Positions 6,913-14,865 of a DNA stretch of 22,054 nt are shown here, piece after piece. Made by a program: the position numbers and the translations under genes. Source of the stretch: JBBIQS01 sp037442205 (GTDB taxonomy: Bacteria > Myxococcota > Myxococcia > Myxococcales > UBA5297); contig JBBIQS010000113.1 in assembly GCA_037442205.1 (NCBI GenBank), positions 1-22,054 of the forward strand, given 5' to 3'. Below the pieces are notes generated by a model. The model was not told the DNA's origin. It did not search any database and was given only the letters and a program-made list of their open reading frames with translations. Positions within the stretch are counted from its first letter, which is position 1. Each line of letters begins with the position of its first letter.

Positions 6913-7177
6913 TCGCGGGGTTGCTGTTCGCTTCTGGCTGCCAGAACGGACGGGGTCATGAGATCGGACGTGGGGGTCGATCCGGAAAGCTTTCCGGCCG
7001 ATCCCTGCCCTCCGCCAGCCCCTCGTCCCGTCCCCTCCCTCCGCACTCGACCGCGTCATTTCTGCCCGCCTGCGGGCTGAATGACGCGCCGGCTCCTGTT
7101 CATCGACTTTCACGAGGTGCCCGCGCCGGGACTTCCATGGCGCCGCACCGCTGTGCCCCCATGCTGAGAGGCTGCCC
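6913..7177 (+). promoter_or_regulatory. Long leader of the hyf-like operon
   Basis: Together with the promoter, this fills a 484-nt region without a supported gene (6694-7177). It holds the inverted repeat TTCTGG/CCAGAA (6932-6946) and a perfect 16-bp palindrome (6982-6997). Two short open frames follow each other: 6958-7080 (40 codons, Pro-rich) and 7081-7167 (28 codons), joined as TGA-ATG. Neither has convincing protein features, so they are not annotated as genes. GAGAGG just before 7178 is the ribosome site for the first real gene. Confidence 0.45.
6982..6997. promoter_or_regulatory. Perfect 16-bp palindrome in operon leader
   Basis: CCGGAAAGCTTTCCGG is its own reverse complement. It lies about 60 nt downstream of the predicted transcription start. 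A dimeric repressor could bind here, or the RNA could fold; without a loop a stable RNA hairpin is less likely than an operator. Confidence 0.45.
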
Positions 7178-7867
7178 ATGCTCTTGAACGTCAGCGATGC
7201 CGCCAAGCTCCTGCGCGCGCCCGAGGAGCAGGTGTATCGCTGGATCGAGGAAGGCGAGCTGCCCTGTCACTGGGTGGCCGAGCGGCCGCGCTTTGACCGC
7301 GCCGGGCTGCTGGAGTGGGCGGTGGCCCGCGGAATGCCGGTCTCGGTCGAGTCGTTCCAAGACAGCGAAGCGGACAAGGTGCGCCTGCCGGGACTAGGCG
7401 AGGCGCTGCGCCGGGGCGGGATCCACTCGCTGGCCGGCGGCCTGGACCGCGACTCGGTCCTCAAGCAGATCGTCGGCCTGCTGCCGGTGCCGGACGAGTC
7501 CGACCGCGAGGCCTTGCTCGAGGTGGTGCTGGCGCGCGAGGCCGCCGGATCCACCGGGGTCGGCGACGGCATCGCCATTCCTCACGTCCGCCAGCCAGTG
7601 GCGCTCAGCGGCGCCGAGCCGGCCATCGTCTTGTGCTTCCTCGACCGACCGATCGAGTTCCGGGCTCCGGACTCGCGGCCGGTCCACACGCTCTTCTTCA
7701 TGGTGACACCGACCATCCACGGCCATCTGCAGTTGCTCGCCAAGATCGCCGCCGCGCTCCACGACCCGGCCTTCAAGGCGGCGGTAATGCGCAAGGGCGG
7801 CGCCGAGGAGATCCTCAAGGAGGCGGCCCGAGTCGACGCCGCGCTCAACGGCAAGGGGCGTCCCTAG
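7178..7867 (+). CDS. HTH domain fused to nitrogen-type PTS EIIA domain
   Basis: This is a 229-residue regulator-like protein. Residues 1-52 are a MerR/excisionase-type winged helix (NVSDAAKLLRAPEEQVYRWI, then RPRFDRAGLLEWA). Residues ~70-225 match the PTS EIIA fructose/nitrogen family. The phosphorylation site is in the motif GIAIPHVR, with His136, and the later stretch HTLFFMVTPTIHGHLQLLAK is also typical. In PtsN-type proteins this His receives phosphate from NPr and the domain acts by contact with other proteins. No sugar-transport EIIB/EIIC domain lies nearby, so a regulatory role is likely. It is the first gene of the operon and its stop codon directly abuts the ATG of the next gene. Start: GAGAGG, 6 nt before the ATG. 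Control of the following complex is inferred from position only. Confidence 0.9.
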   Translation: MLLNVSDAAKLLRAPEEQVYRWIEEGELPCHWVAERPRFDRAGLLEWAVARGMPVSVESFQDSEADKVRLPGLGEALRRGGIHSLAGGLDRDSVLKQIVGLLPVPDESDREALLEVVLAREAAGSTGVGDGIAIPHVRQPVALSGAEPAIVLCFLDRPIEFRAPDSRPVHTLFFMVTPTIHGHLQLLAKIAAALHDPAFKAAVMRKGGAEEILKEAARVDAALNGKGRP

Positions 7868-9883
7868 ATGGACCTGCTCCTGCTGGCCCTGGGCCTGCTG
7901 CTGGGGAGTGGCGCGCTCGCGCTCCTGACTCTCTCGCGCCCGCGGCTGAGCACCGCGCTGGGCGTGCTCGGAGCGGCGGCGGGCTGCGCGGTGGGGCTGG
8001 TCGCGGCGGTGCGCGGGCTGACCGCGATTCCCGAGGCCGCGATCCGGCTGACCTGGAAAGCCCCGGCTGGCGAGCTCTTGCTGGGGCTCGATCCGCTGTC
8101 GGCGATGTTCCTGGTCCCGCTGTTCGGGCTGTCGCTGCTGGCGGCGGTCTACGGACGCGAGTACCTGCTGGCCTACAAGGATCGCTGGCTCGGTCCGCCG
8201 ACCGCCTGGTTCAATCTGCTGGTGGCGGCGATGGGGCTGGTGCTGCTGGCGCGCCACGCGGTCATCTTCCTGGTCGGCTGGGAGCTGCTGTCGCTGTCGT
8301 CGTTCCTGCTGATTGGCTTCGACCACGGCAAGGGCGAGGTGCGGCGGGCGGCGTGGATCTACCTCTTGGCGGCCCACGCCGCGGTGCTGTGCCTGCTGGC
8401 GATGTTCCTGCTGTTGGGCGATCACGCCGGCGGGCTTTCCTTCGAGGCCTTCGCCCGCGTCCCGGCGGGCGCCGGGCTGTCCGCGGCGCTGCTGGCGCTG
8501 GCCTTCGTCGGCTTCGGAGTCAAAGCCGGGCTGGTGCCCTTCCACGTCTGGCTTCCCGAGGCCCACGCCGCCGCGCCCTCTCACGTGTCGGCGCTGATGT
8601 CCGGGGTGATCATCAAGCTCGGCCTCTACGGCCTGTTGCGGCTGACGACCTTCCTGACGCCGGCGAGCTGGTGGGGTCCGACCCTGGCGGCGATCGGCTT
8701 CATCGGGGCGATGCTGGGCATCTCGCTGGCGCTTTACCAGCGGGACATCAAGCGGGTGCTCGCGTACTCCAGCGTCGAGAACGTCGGGATCATCACCCTG
8801 GGGTTGGGAATCGCCTTCTGGGGCAGGAGCCAGGGCTCGGCGGCGATGATGGCCGCCGGCGCCTTCGGGGCGCTGCTGCACATGTGGAACCACGCCGCGA
8901 TGAAGGGGCTGATGTTCCTGTCGGCGGGGAGCGTGCTGCACGGCAGCGGCACCCGGGACATGGAGAAGCTGGGAGGGCTGCTCAAGCGGATGCCCTGGAC
9001 CGGTCCGGCGATGATGATCGGAGCGGTGGCCATCGCCGGGCTGCCGCCGCTGAACGGATTCCTCAGTGAGTTCCTGCTCTACCGCGGGCTGATCGGCGGA
9101 GGACTGGAGATGGGGCGGGCCGCGGGCATCGCTGCCTTCCTGCAGGTCGGCGTGCTGGCGCTGGTGGGCGGACTGGCCTCGCTCTGCTTCGTGCGGCTGA
9201 TCGGCGCCGTGTTCCTCGGCGAGCCGCGGAGCGAAGCCTCCAAGCACGCGCACGAAAGCTCGTTCTGGATGAGCGCGCCCATCGTGGCGCTGGCGGCGAT
9301 CTCGCTGGGGCTGGCGGCCTTCCCCGAGCGCGCGCTCGCCGGGTTGGCTCAGCCGGCGGCGCAGCTCTTCGGACCGGGTCTGGCCGCGTCGGCCGCGACC
9401 GCCGGCGAGTGGCTGGCTCCTCTGGCGCGGACCAACGCCGCGCTGGTGGTGGGCCTGTTGCTGCTCGGCGCCGTGCTCCGCTGGCTGACGCGCAAGCCCG
9501 AGGCGCCGGTGGAGACCTGGGGCTGCGGCTACCTGAAGCCGACGGCGCGGATGCAGTACACCGGCCGGTCGTTCTCCGAGCTAATGGTGGGGCGGCTGCT
9601 GCCGTCGGCGCTCGGGCCGCGGCTGCGGCGGAAGCCTCCGGCGGCGCTGTTCCCGGCGCAGGCCAGCTTCGAGGCCGACTGCGCCGATCCGCTGACGCGC
9701 GGCGTCTACCTGCCCTTCTTCCAGCGCTGGGCCGACCGCTTCTCGCGCCTGCGCTGGCTGCAGCAGGGGGCCCTCAACATCTACCTGCTCTACATCCTGA
9801 TCGTCGCCGTGGCCGGGCTGGCCTGGCTCTCCTTCTTCTCGCCGGGTTCGGCCGAAGGCCTGTGGGGGCACGTGCAGCCATGA
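7868..9883 (+). CDS. HyfB/HycC-like proton-channel subunit, copy 1
   Basis: This is a 671-residue antiporter-like membrane subunit with about 14-16 helices, homologous to NuoL and to HyfB/HycC of formate hydrogenlyases. Residues expected for the proton path are present. They are Glu139 in LVGWELLSLSSF, Lys219 in GFGVKAGLVPFHVWLPEAHA, His233 and His239, Lys250, and the KRVLAYSSVENVGII and HMWNHAAMKGLMF segments. The C-terminal block WGCGYLKPTARMQYTGRSFS is a signature of the HyfB branch and is not seen in Mrp antiporters. It would sit in the inner membrane and couple the redox arm to H+ or Na+ movement. It starts directly after the TAG of the EIIA gene and overlaps the next gene by 4 nt (ATGA), so translation is probably coupled. 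Confidence 0.92.
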   Translation: MDLLLLALGLLLGSGALALLTLSRPRLSTALGVLGAAAGCAVGLVAAVRGLTAIPEAAIRLTWKAPAGELLLGLDPLSAMFLVPLFGLSLLAAVYGREYLLAYKDRWLGPPTAWFNLLVAAMGLVLLARHAVIFLVGWELLSLSSFLLIGFDHGKGEVRRAAWIYLLAAHAAVLCLLAMFLLLGDHAGGLSFEAFARVPAGAGLSAALLALAFVGFGVKAGLVPFHVWLPEAHAAAPSHVSALMSGVIIKLGLYGLLRLTTFLTPASWWGPTLAAIGFIGAMLGISLALYQRDIKRVLAYSSVENVGIITLGLGIAFWGRSQGSAAMMAAGAFGALLHMWNHAAMKGLMFLSAGSVLHGSGTRDMEKLGGLLKRMPWTGPAMMIGAVAIAGLPPLNGFLSEFLLYRGLIGGGLEMGRAAGIAAFLQVGVLALVGGLASLCFVRLIGAVFLGEPRSEASKHAHESSFWMSAPIVALAAISLGLAAFPERALAGLAQPAAQLFGPGLAASAATAGEWLAPLARTNAALVVGLLLLGAVLRWLTRKPEAPVETWGCGYLKPTARMQYTGRSFSELMVGRLLPSALGPRLRRKPPAALFPAQASFEADCADPLTRGVYLPFFQRWADRFSRLRWLQQGALNIYLLYILIVAVAGLAWLSFFSPGSAEGLWGHVQP

Positions 9884-11850
9884 GCGCCTGGCTCGTCGTC
9901 GCCGGAGTCTGCCTGGCCGCGGTCAGCGGCGTGCCGGGACTCCTGTGCGACCGAGCCTCGCGCGGGGGCGAGCGCCTCGCCGCCGCGCTGCTGCTGCTGG
10001 CGGGCATCGCCGGAGTCGCCGGGAGTGCGCTGGCCATCGCCAACGGACCGAGCACCATCGACCTGCCGTGGCAGGTCCCCGGCGGCGCCTTCGGCATCCG
10101 GATCGACGCCATCGCCGCGATGTTCCTGCTGTCGATCTTCGTCATCGCCCCGCTGAACGCGGTCTACGGGCTGGGCTACTGGCCGCAGGCTGAGCATCCG
10201 CGCGACGGGCGCAAGCTGCGGCTGTTCTACGGCCTGCTGGTCGCCGGGATGGCGCTCTTGGTGGCGGCCTCCAACACCATGCTCTTCCTCGGCGGCTGGG
10301 AGATGATGGCGCTGGCCGCCTTCCTGACGCTGACCGCCCAGGACGACCAGCCCGAGGTGCGCGAGGTCGGCTACATCTACCTTGTCGCCACGCGGCTGGG
10401 CACGCTGTGCCTGTTCGCCTTCTTCGCGCTGCTCTTCGTCGCCCGCGGCGACTTCACCTTTGCCCCGGTCGCGGCGGGAACCACTCCCTTCATCGCCAAC
10501 ACCATCTTCCTCACCGGGCTGGTGGGCTTCTCGCTCAAGGCCGGCGTCATGCCGCTGCACGTCTGGCTGCCTGGAGCGCACGCCAACGCCCCCAGCCACG
10601 TCTCGGCGCTGCTGTCGGGAGTGCTGCTCAAGCTCGGGATCTATGGATTGGTACGGCTGGGAGCGCTTCTGCCGGACCCGCCGGCGTGGTGGGGCGTGAC
10701 CGTGCTGGCGCTGGGGGCGATCTCCGGCGTGCTCGGGGTCGCCTTCGCCATCGGCCAGCACGACCTCAAGCGGCTGCTCGCGTACCACAGCGTGGAGAAC
10801 ATCGGGATCATCCTGCTCGGCCTCGGGCTGGCGTTGCTGGGGCGATCGATCGGCAATCCGCTGCTCATCGTCCTGGGACTGAGCGGGGCGCTGCTGCACG
10901 TGTGGAATCACGGGCTCTTCAAGGCGCTGCTCTTCCTGGCGGCCGGCTCGGTGCTCCACGCCACCGGTACCCGGGAGATCGATCAGCTCGGCGGGCTAGC
11001 CCGCAAGCTGCCGCTGACCGCGCTCGGCTTCCTGGTGGGAGCGGTGGCCATCTGCGGGCTGCCGCCGCTCAACGGCTTCGTCAGCGAGCTGCTGATCTAC
11101 CTCGGGCTTTTCCGGGCGGCGGCCTCGCACCAGGCGCTGCTCTGGCTCTCCGGAGCGCTGGTGGCGCCGGCGCTGTCGCTGATCGGCGCGCTGGCCCTGG
11201 CCTGCTTCACCAAGGCCTACGGGGCGGTCTTCCTCGGCGAAGCGCGCACCGAGCGCGGAGCGCATGCCCACGAGGCCGGCGGGCGAATGCTGTTGCCGAT
11301 GGCGCTGTTAGGCTTGGCCTGCGTCGTCATCGGCCTGTTCCCGCCGCTGCTGACGCCGGTGCTCGACTCGGCGGTGGCCGCCTTCGCGCCCGGGCGCCTG
11401 CCCGCGCCGCTGGCCGACCTGGCGCCGCTGGGCTACGTCTCGGCGGTCGCCGCCGCCCTCTGGCTGGCGCTGCTCGCCGCCGGATGGCTGCTGCTGCGGC
11501 GCGTGCGCTCCGCCGAGATTTCGGTGCCGACCTGGGACTGCGGCTACGCCGCTCCGACAGCGACGATGCAGTACACCTCCTCGTCGTTCGCCCAGAGCGT
11601 GGTGGGGCTGTTCGCCTTCGCGCTGCGCCCCGACGTCCATCCGCCACACCTGTCGACCTCGCCGTTCCCCAAGCCGGCGAGCTTCGAGAGCCACGTCGCC
11701 GACGTGGTGCTCGACAAGACCATCCTCCCGCTCGGCAAGCGGCTGGGCGATGGCGCCACCTGGCTGAAGGGATTCCAGCGCGGCGCCTCTCAGACCTACG
11801 TGCTTTTCGTGCTGCTCACGCTGCTGGCGCTGCTGCTGTGGCGAACCTAG
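9880..11850 (+). CDS. HyfB/HycC-like proton-channel subunit, copy 2
   Basis: This is a 656-residue paralogue of the preceding gene. It keeps Glu141 (LGGWEMMALAAF), Lys220 (GFSLKAGVMPLHVWLPGAHA), His234, His240, Lys251, KRLLAYHSVENIGIILLGLG and LHVWNHGLFKALLFLAAGSV. It also has the HyfB tail motif WDCGYAAPTATMQYTSSSFA. In E. coli the hyf operon has one HyfB plus a shorter HyfD at this place; here a full-length second HyfB replaces HyfD. ATG at 9880 overlaps the previous stop. The frame is open upstream to 9409, but that stretch is a shadow of copy 1. The two copies are clearly diverged, so the duplication is old. Role: a second ion-translocating subunit. Confidence 0.92.
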   Translation: MSAWLVVAGVCLAAVSGVPGLLCDRASRGGERLAAALLLLAGIAGVAGSALAIANGPSTIDLPWQVPGGAFGIRIDAIAAMFLLSIFVIAPLNAVYGLGYWPQAEHPRDGRKLRLFYGLLVAGMALLVAASNTMLFLGGWEMMALAAFLTLTAQDDQPEVREVGYIYLVATRLGTLCLFAFFALLFVARGDFTFAPVAAGTTPFIANTIFLTGLVGFSLKAGVMPLHVWLPGAHANAPSHVSALLSGVLLKLGIYGLVRLGALLPDPPAWWGVTVLALGAISGVLGVAFAIGQHDLKRLLAYHSVENIGIILLGLGLALLGRSIGNPLLIVLGLSGALLHVWNHGLFKALLFLAAGSVLHATGTREIDQLGGLARKLPLTALGFLVGAVAICGLPPLNGFVSELLIYLGLFRAAASHQALLWLSGALVAPALSLIGALALACFTKAYGAVFLGEARTERGAHAHEAGGRMLLPMALLGLACVVIGLFPPLLTPVLDSAVAAFAPGRLPAPLADLAPLGYVSAVAAALWLALLAAGWLLLRRVRSAEISVPTWDCGYAAPTATMQYTSSSFAQSVVGLFAFALRPDVHPPHLSTSPFPKPASFESHVADVVLDKTILPLGKRLGDGATWLKGFQRGASQTYVLFVLLTLLALLLWRT

Positions 11851-11862
11851 AGGCCGACTGTC

Positions 11863-12774
11863 ATGAACTCCCTGCACCTCGCCATCCACGCGCTGCTCGC
11901 CCTCATCGTGCCCCCGCTGCTGCTGGGCGTGATCAACAAGACCAAGGCCGCCTTCGCCGGCCGGGTCGGCCCGCCGCTGCTGCAGCCCTGGTACGACGTG
12001 CTCAAGCTGCTGCGCAAAGGCTCGGTCTTCAGCCGCACCACGACTTGGGTATTCCGCGCCGGGCCGGTGGTGGGGCTGGTCACCGCGCTCTTCGCCGCGA
12101 CGCTGGTGCCGCTGGGCGGGCACCCGGCGCTGCTCTCCTTCGACGGCGACCTGATCCTCTTCGCCTACCTCTTCGCGCTGGGGCGGTTCTTCACCGTGGC
12201 CGCGGCCCTCGACACTGGCTCGGCGTTCGAGGGGATGGGCGGCGCCCGCGAGGCAACCTTCTCCACCCTGGCCGAGCCTGCGCTGTTCTTCGGGCTAATC
12301 GTGCTGGCCCGCCTCTCCGGCTCGCTGTCGTTGACCGGGATGCTCGGCGACGGGCTGTCGCAGATGTGGTTCAAGGGCGGCGCCTCGCTGGTGCTGGTGG
12401 CGGTGAGCCTGTTCATCGTGCTGCTGGCCGAGTGCTCGCGCATCCCGGTGGACGACCCCAACACCCACCTCGAGCTGACGATGATCCACGAGGTGATGGT
12501 GCTCGATCACGGCGGCCCGGCGCTGGGGCTGATCGAGTACGGCTCGGCGGTGAAGATGTTCGTGCTCGGGGCGGTGGTGGAGCGGATTCTGCTGCCGATG
12601 GGGACCGATCCCTGGATCGGCTGGTTGATTTTCCTGGGCGGGATGGCGGCGGTAGCGGTGGCGGTGGGAGTGGTCGAGTCGGCGATGGCCCGGCTGCGGA
12701 TGGGCCAGGTGCCCGTCCTGCTGGTGGCGGCCTCGCTGCTGTCGGCCTTCGGCATCGTGCTGGTGGCGAGGTGA
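11863..12774 (+). CDS. HyfC/NuoH-like membrane subunit
   Basis: This is a 303-residue protein with about eight helices, of the NuoH/HyfC/HycD family. This subunit anchors the redox arm to the membrane and forms the entry of the coupling channel. Diagnostic stretches are AGRVGPPLLQPWYDVLKLLR (residues 32-51) and the acidic block LAECSRIPVDDPNTHLELTM followed by IHEVMVLDH. In this block Glu190, Asp197, Asp198, Glu204 and Glu210 line the cytoplasmic loop facing the large subunit. Length and helix pattern are normal for HyfC. It begins 12 nt after the preceding stop; the ATG has AGAGGCC upstream. The stop overlaps a possible GTG of the next frame. Confidence 0.93.
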   Translation: MNSLHLAIHALLALIVPPLLLGVINKTKAAFAGRVGPPLLQPWYDVLKLLRKGSVFSRTTTWVFRAGPVVGLVTALFAATLVPLGGHPALLSFDGDLILFAYLFALGRFFTVAAALDTGSAFEGMGGAREATFSTLAEPALFFGLIVLARLSGSLSLTGMLGDGLSQMWFKGGASLVLVAVSLFIVLLAECSRIPVDDPNTHLELTMIHEVMVLDHGGPALGLIEYGSAVKMFVLGAVVERILLPMGTDPWIGWLIFLGGMAAVAVAVGVVESAMARLRMGQVPVLLVAASLLSAFGIVLVAR

Positions 12775-12779
12775 TTGAG

Positions 12780-13427
12780 ATGACCCTGTCCAACGCGATC
12801 GATCCTCTCTTGGTGATGGTGCTGCTCCTGAACTTCTTCCTGCTGGGCACCAGTCGGCTGCAGGCGGTCATCAACGGCTCGGCGGCGCAGGGGGTGCTGC
12901 TCGGGCTGCTGACCCTGTTCGTCCACCAGGAGCTGGGCTGGCGAGGGCTGGCGCTGGTGGCGGCGGTGGCGCTGGTCAAGGGAGTGCTCATCCCCGGGAT
13001 GCTCTTCCGCGCCATGCGCGACGCAGCCATCCGCCGCGAGGTCGAGCCGTTCGTCGGCTTCCTGCCCTCGCTGCTGCTGGGGGCGCTGGGAACCGGGGCG
13101 GCGCTGATCTTCGCCCGCACCCTGCCGCTGGCCGAGGAGCACGTCGGCTCGCTCCTGGTGCCGGCCTCGCTGGCCACCGTGCTCACCGGGTTCTTGATCC
13201 TCACCACCCGGCGCAAGGCCATCACCCAGGTCGTCGGCTACCTGGTGCTGGAGAACGGGATCTTCGTGATGGGCCTGACGCTCCTCGAGGCGATGCCGTT
13301 CATGGTCGAGATCGGCGTCCTGCTCGACCTGTTCGTGGGCATCTTCGTGATGGGAATCATCATCAACCACATCCACCGCGAGTTCTCCTCGCTCGACACG
13401 GCGCGGCTGAGCGCGCTGAAGGAGTGA
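12780..13427 (+). CDS. HyfE-like membrane subunit
   Basis: This is a 215-residue protein, the usual length of HyfE, whose C-terminal half resembles NuoK. It has about six helices. Typical segments are LLNFFLLGTSRLQAVI (residues 16-31), RRKAITQVVGYLVLENGIFV with Glu158 (the position of the functional NuoK Glu), and VEIGVLLDLFVGIFVMGIII. The tail HIHREFSSLDTARLSALKE is also characteristic. It helps complete the proton-translocating chain next to HyfC. I chose ATG at 12780, which has GAGG 8 nt before it; GTG at 12771 overlapping the preceding stop is an alternative that would add three residues. Confidence 0.9.
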   Translation: MTLSNAIDPLLVMVLLLNFFLLGTSRLQAVINGSAAQGVLLGLLTLFVHQELGWRGLALVAAVALVKGVLIPGMLFRAMRDAAIRREVEPFVGFLPSLLLGALGTGAALIFARTLPLAEEHVGSLLVPASLATVLTGFLILTTRRKAITQVVGYLVLENGIFVMGLTLLEAMPFMVEIGVLLDLFVGIFVMGIIINHIHREFSSLDTARLSALKE

Positions 13428-13431
13428 CGCG

Positions 13432-14865
13432 ATGCTCCTGGCGCTGATCATCGTTCCGCTCTGCTTCGCCGCGGTCGCCTTCGTCATCCCCTCGAACCGG
13501 CTGCGCCCCTATCTGTTGCCGGTGGGCGGCGCGACCTACCTGGTGCTGGCGGCGCTGACGGTGGCCCATCCGCCGTCGCCGGCGCTCGGCGGCTGGCTGC
13601 AGCTCGATCCCTTGAGCCGGCTGTTGGTCGGCTTCCTGGCGCTGCTGTTCTTCCTCTGCTCGGCCTACGCCCCCGGCTACCTGGCCCAGCGGCAGAATCG
13701 GCCCAACCGCGTCTTCAGCGCCGCGCTGTTCACCTTCCTGGCCACCATGACCGCGGCGGTCACCTCCCAGCACCTGGGGCTGATGTGGGTGGCCATCGAA
13801 GCCTGCACCCTGAGCTCGGCGCCGCTGCTGTTCTTCAACCGCAACCCGCGCTCGCTGGAGGCGACCTGGAAGTACCTGCTGGTCGGCTCGGTGGGCATCG
13901 CCTTGGCGCTGTTGGGCTCGTTCTTCCTGGCCTACTCCGCGCTCAAGGGCGGCCAGTCCACCTCGCTCGAGTTCCAGGACCTGGTGCGCGAGGCGCCGTT
14001 TTTGTCGCGGCCCTGGCTGCGGGCGGCGTTCGTGGTCCTGTTCGTCGGCTACGGCACCAAGATGGGCCTGGCGCCGATGCACTCCTGGAAGCCCGACGCC
14101 TACGGCGAGGCGCCCGGCCTGGTGGGCGCGCTGCTGGCCGGCGGGCTGACCAACTGCGCCTTCCTGGCGGTGCTGCGCTTCTTCCAGATCGCCAACGCCG
14201 CGGGCGAGGGCGCGCTGGCCCGGCAGACGATGATCGCCATCGGGCTGTTGTCGATGGCGGTGGCCGGGGTCTTCATGGCCCGCCAGCGCGACTACAAGCG
14301 GATGCTGGCCTACTCCAGCGTCGAGCACATGGGGATCCTGGTGTTCGGCATCGGGGTGGGCGGGGCCGGAGTCTTCGGCTCGATGCTGCACCTGATCAAC
14401 AACGGTCTGGCCAAGGGCGTGCTGTTCCTGGCGGCGGCCAACATCCATCGAGCCTACGGGACCAAGGCGGTGGCCGAGGTCAGCGGGGCCATCCGCCGGC
14501 TGCCGTTCACCGGGGCGCTGTTCCTGGCCGGCTTCTTCGCCATCACCGGCTCGCCGCCGTTCGGCCCGTTCTTCTCTGAGTTCACGATCTTGCGGGCGAC
14601 CCTCTCCTCCGGCCGCTACTTAGAGGGCGGGCTGTTCCTGCTGCTGTTGTTCGTGGTCTTCGTGGGCATGGGAGCGACCGTCCTCGGGCTGGTGCAGGGC
14701 GAGCCGTCGAAGGAAGTGGCGGCGACTCCCTACCGCGAGAGCTTCTTCACCGTGGCGCCGATCGCCGCCTTCCTCGGGTTGGTGCTGGTGCTGGGGCTGT
14801 GGCTGCCGCCCGACCTGGGACAGGTGCTGCAGGATGCGGCCGACTTCCTGGAGAAGCGCTCATGA
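13432..14865 (+). CDS. HyfF-like proton-channel subunit
   Basis: This is a 477-residue NuoN/NuoM-type antiporter-like subunit, equivalent in size and position to HyfF. Key residues are Glu123 (MWVAIEACTLSSAPLLFF), Lys210 and His217 (GYGTKMGLAPMHSWKPDAYG), KRMLAYSSVEHMGILVFGIG, and LHLINNGLAKGVLFLAA. In the last of these, Asn replaces the His found in the HyfB copies. It would be the third ion-pumping module of the complex. The start has AAGGAG 7 nt upstream. Its stop overlaps the ATG of the large-subunit gene (ATGA), indicating translational coupling between membrane and peripheral arms. Confidence 0.92.
   Translation: MLLALIIVPLCFAAVAFVIPSNRLRPYLLPVGGATYLVLAALTVAHPPSPALGGWLQLDPLSRLLVGFLALLFFLCSAYAPGYLAQRQNRPNRVFSAALFTFLATMTAAVTSQHLGLMWVAIEACTLSSAPLLFFNRNPRSLEATWKYLLVGSVGIALALLGSFFLAYSALKGGQSTSLEFQDLVREAPFLSRPWLRAAFVVLFVGYGTKMGLAPMHSWKPDAYGEAPGLVGALLAGGLTNCAFLAVLRFFQIANAAGEGALARQTMIAIGLLSMAVAGVFMARQRDYKRMLAYSSVEHMGILVFGIGVGGAGVFGSMLHLINNGLAKGVLFLAAANIHRAYGTKAVAEVSGAIRRLPFTGALFLAGFFAITGSPPFGPFFSEFTILRATLSSGRYLEGGLFLLLLFVVFVGMGATVLGLVQGEPSKEVAATPYRESFFTVAPIAAFLGLVLVLGLWLPPDLGQVLQDAADFLEKRS

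Noticed and set aside
6958..7167. Two small leader genes (40 and 28 codons)
   Set aside because: They are Pro/Arg-rich with weak ribosome sites and no recognisable features, so they are mentioned only as part of the leader.
7394..9253. 619-codon reverse open frame
   Set aside because: It is antisense to the EIIA and HyfB genes, with Gln/Arg/His-rich composition and no recognisable domain.
7868..11850. Mrp-type Na+/H+ antiporter or ordinary complex I
   Set aside because: The HyfB tail motif, HyfE-type subunit, and gene order match hyf/Ehr operons; no Mrp B-G genes or NuoE/F/G genes are present.
10407..13427. 1006-codon forward open frame
   Set aside because: It is out of frame with three clear Hyf subunits and has Arg/Gly/Ala-rich composition typical of a shadow frame in GC-rich DNA.
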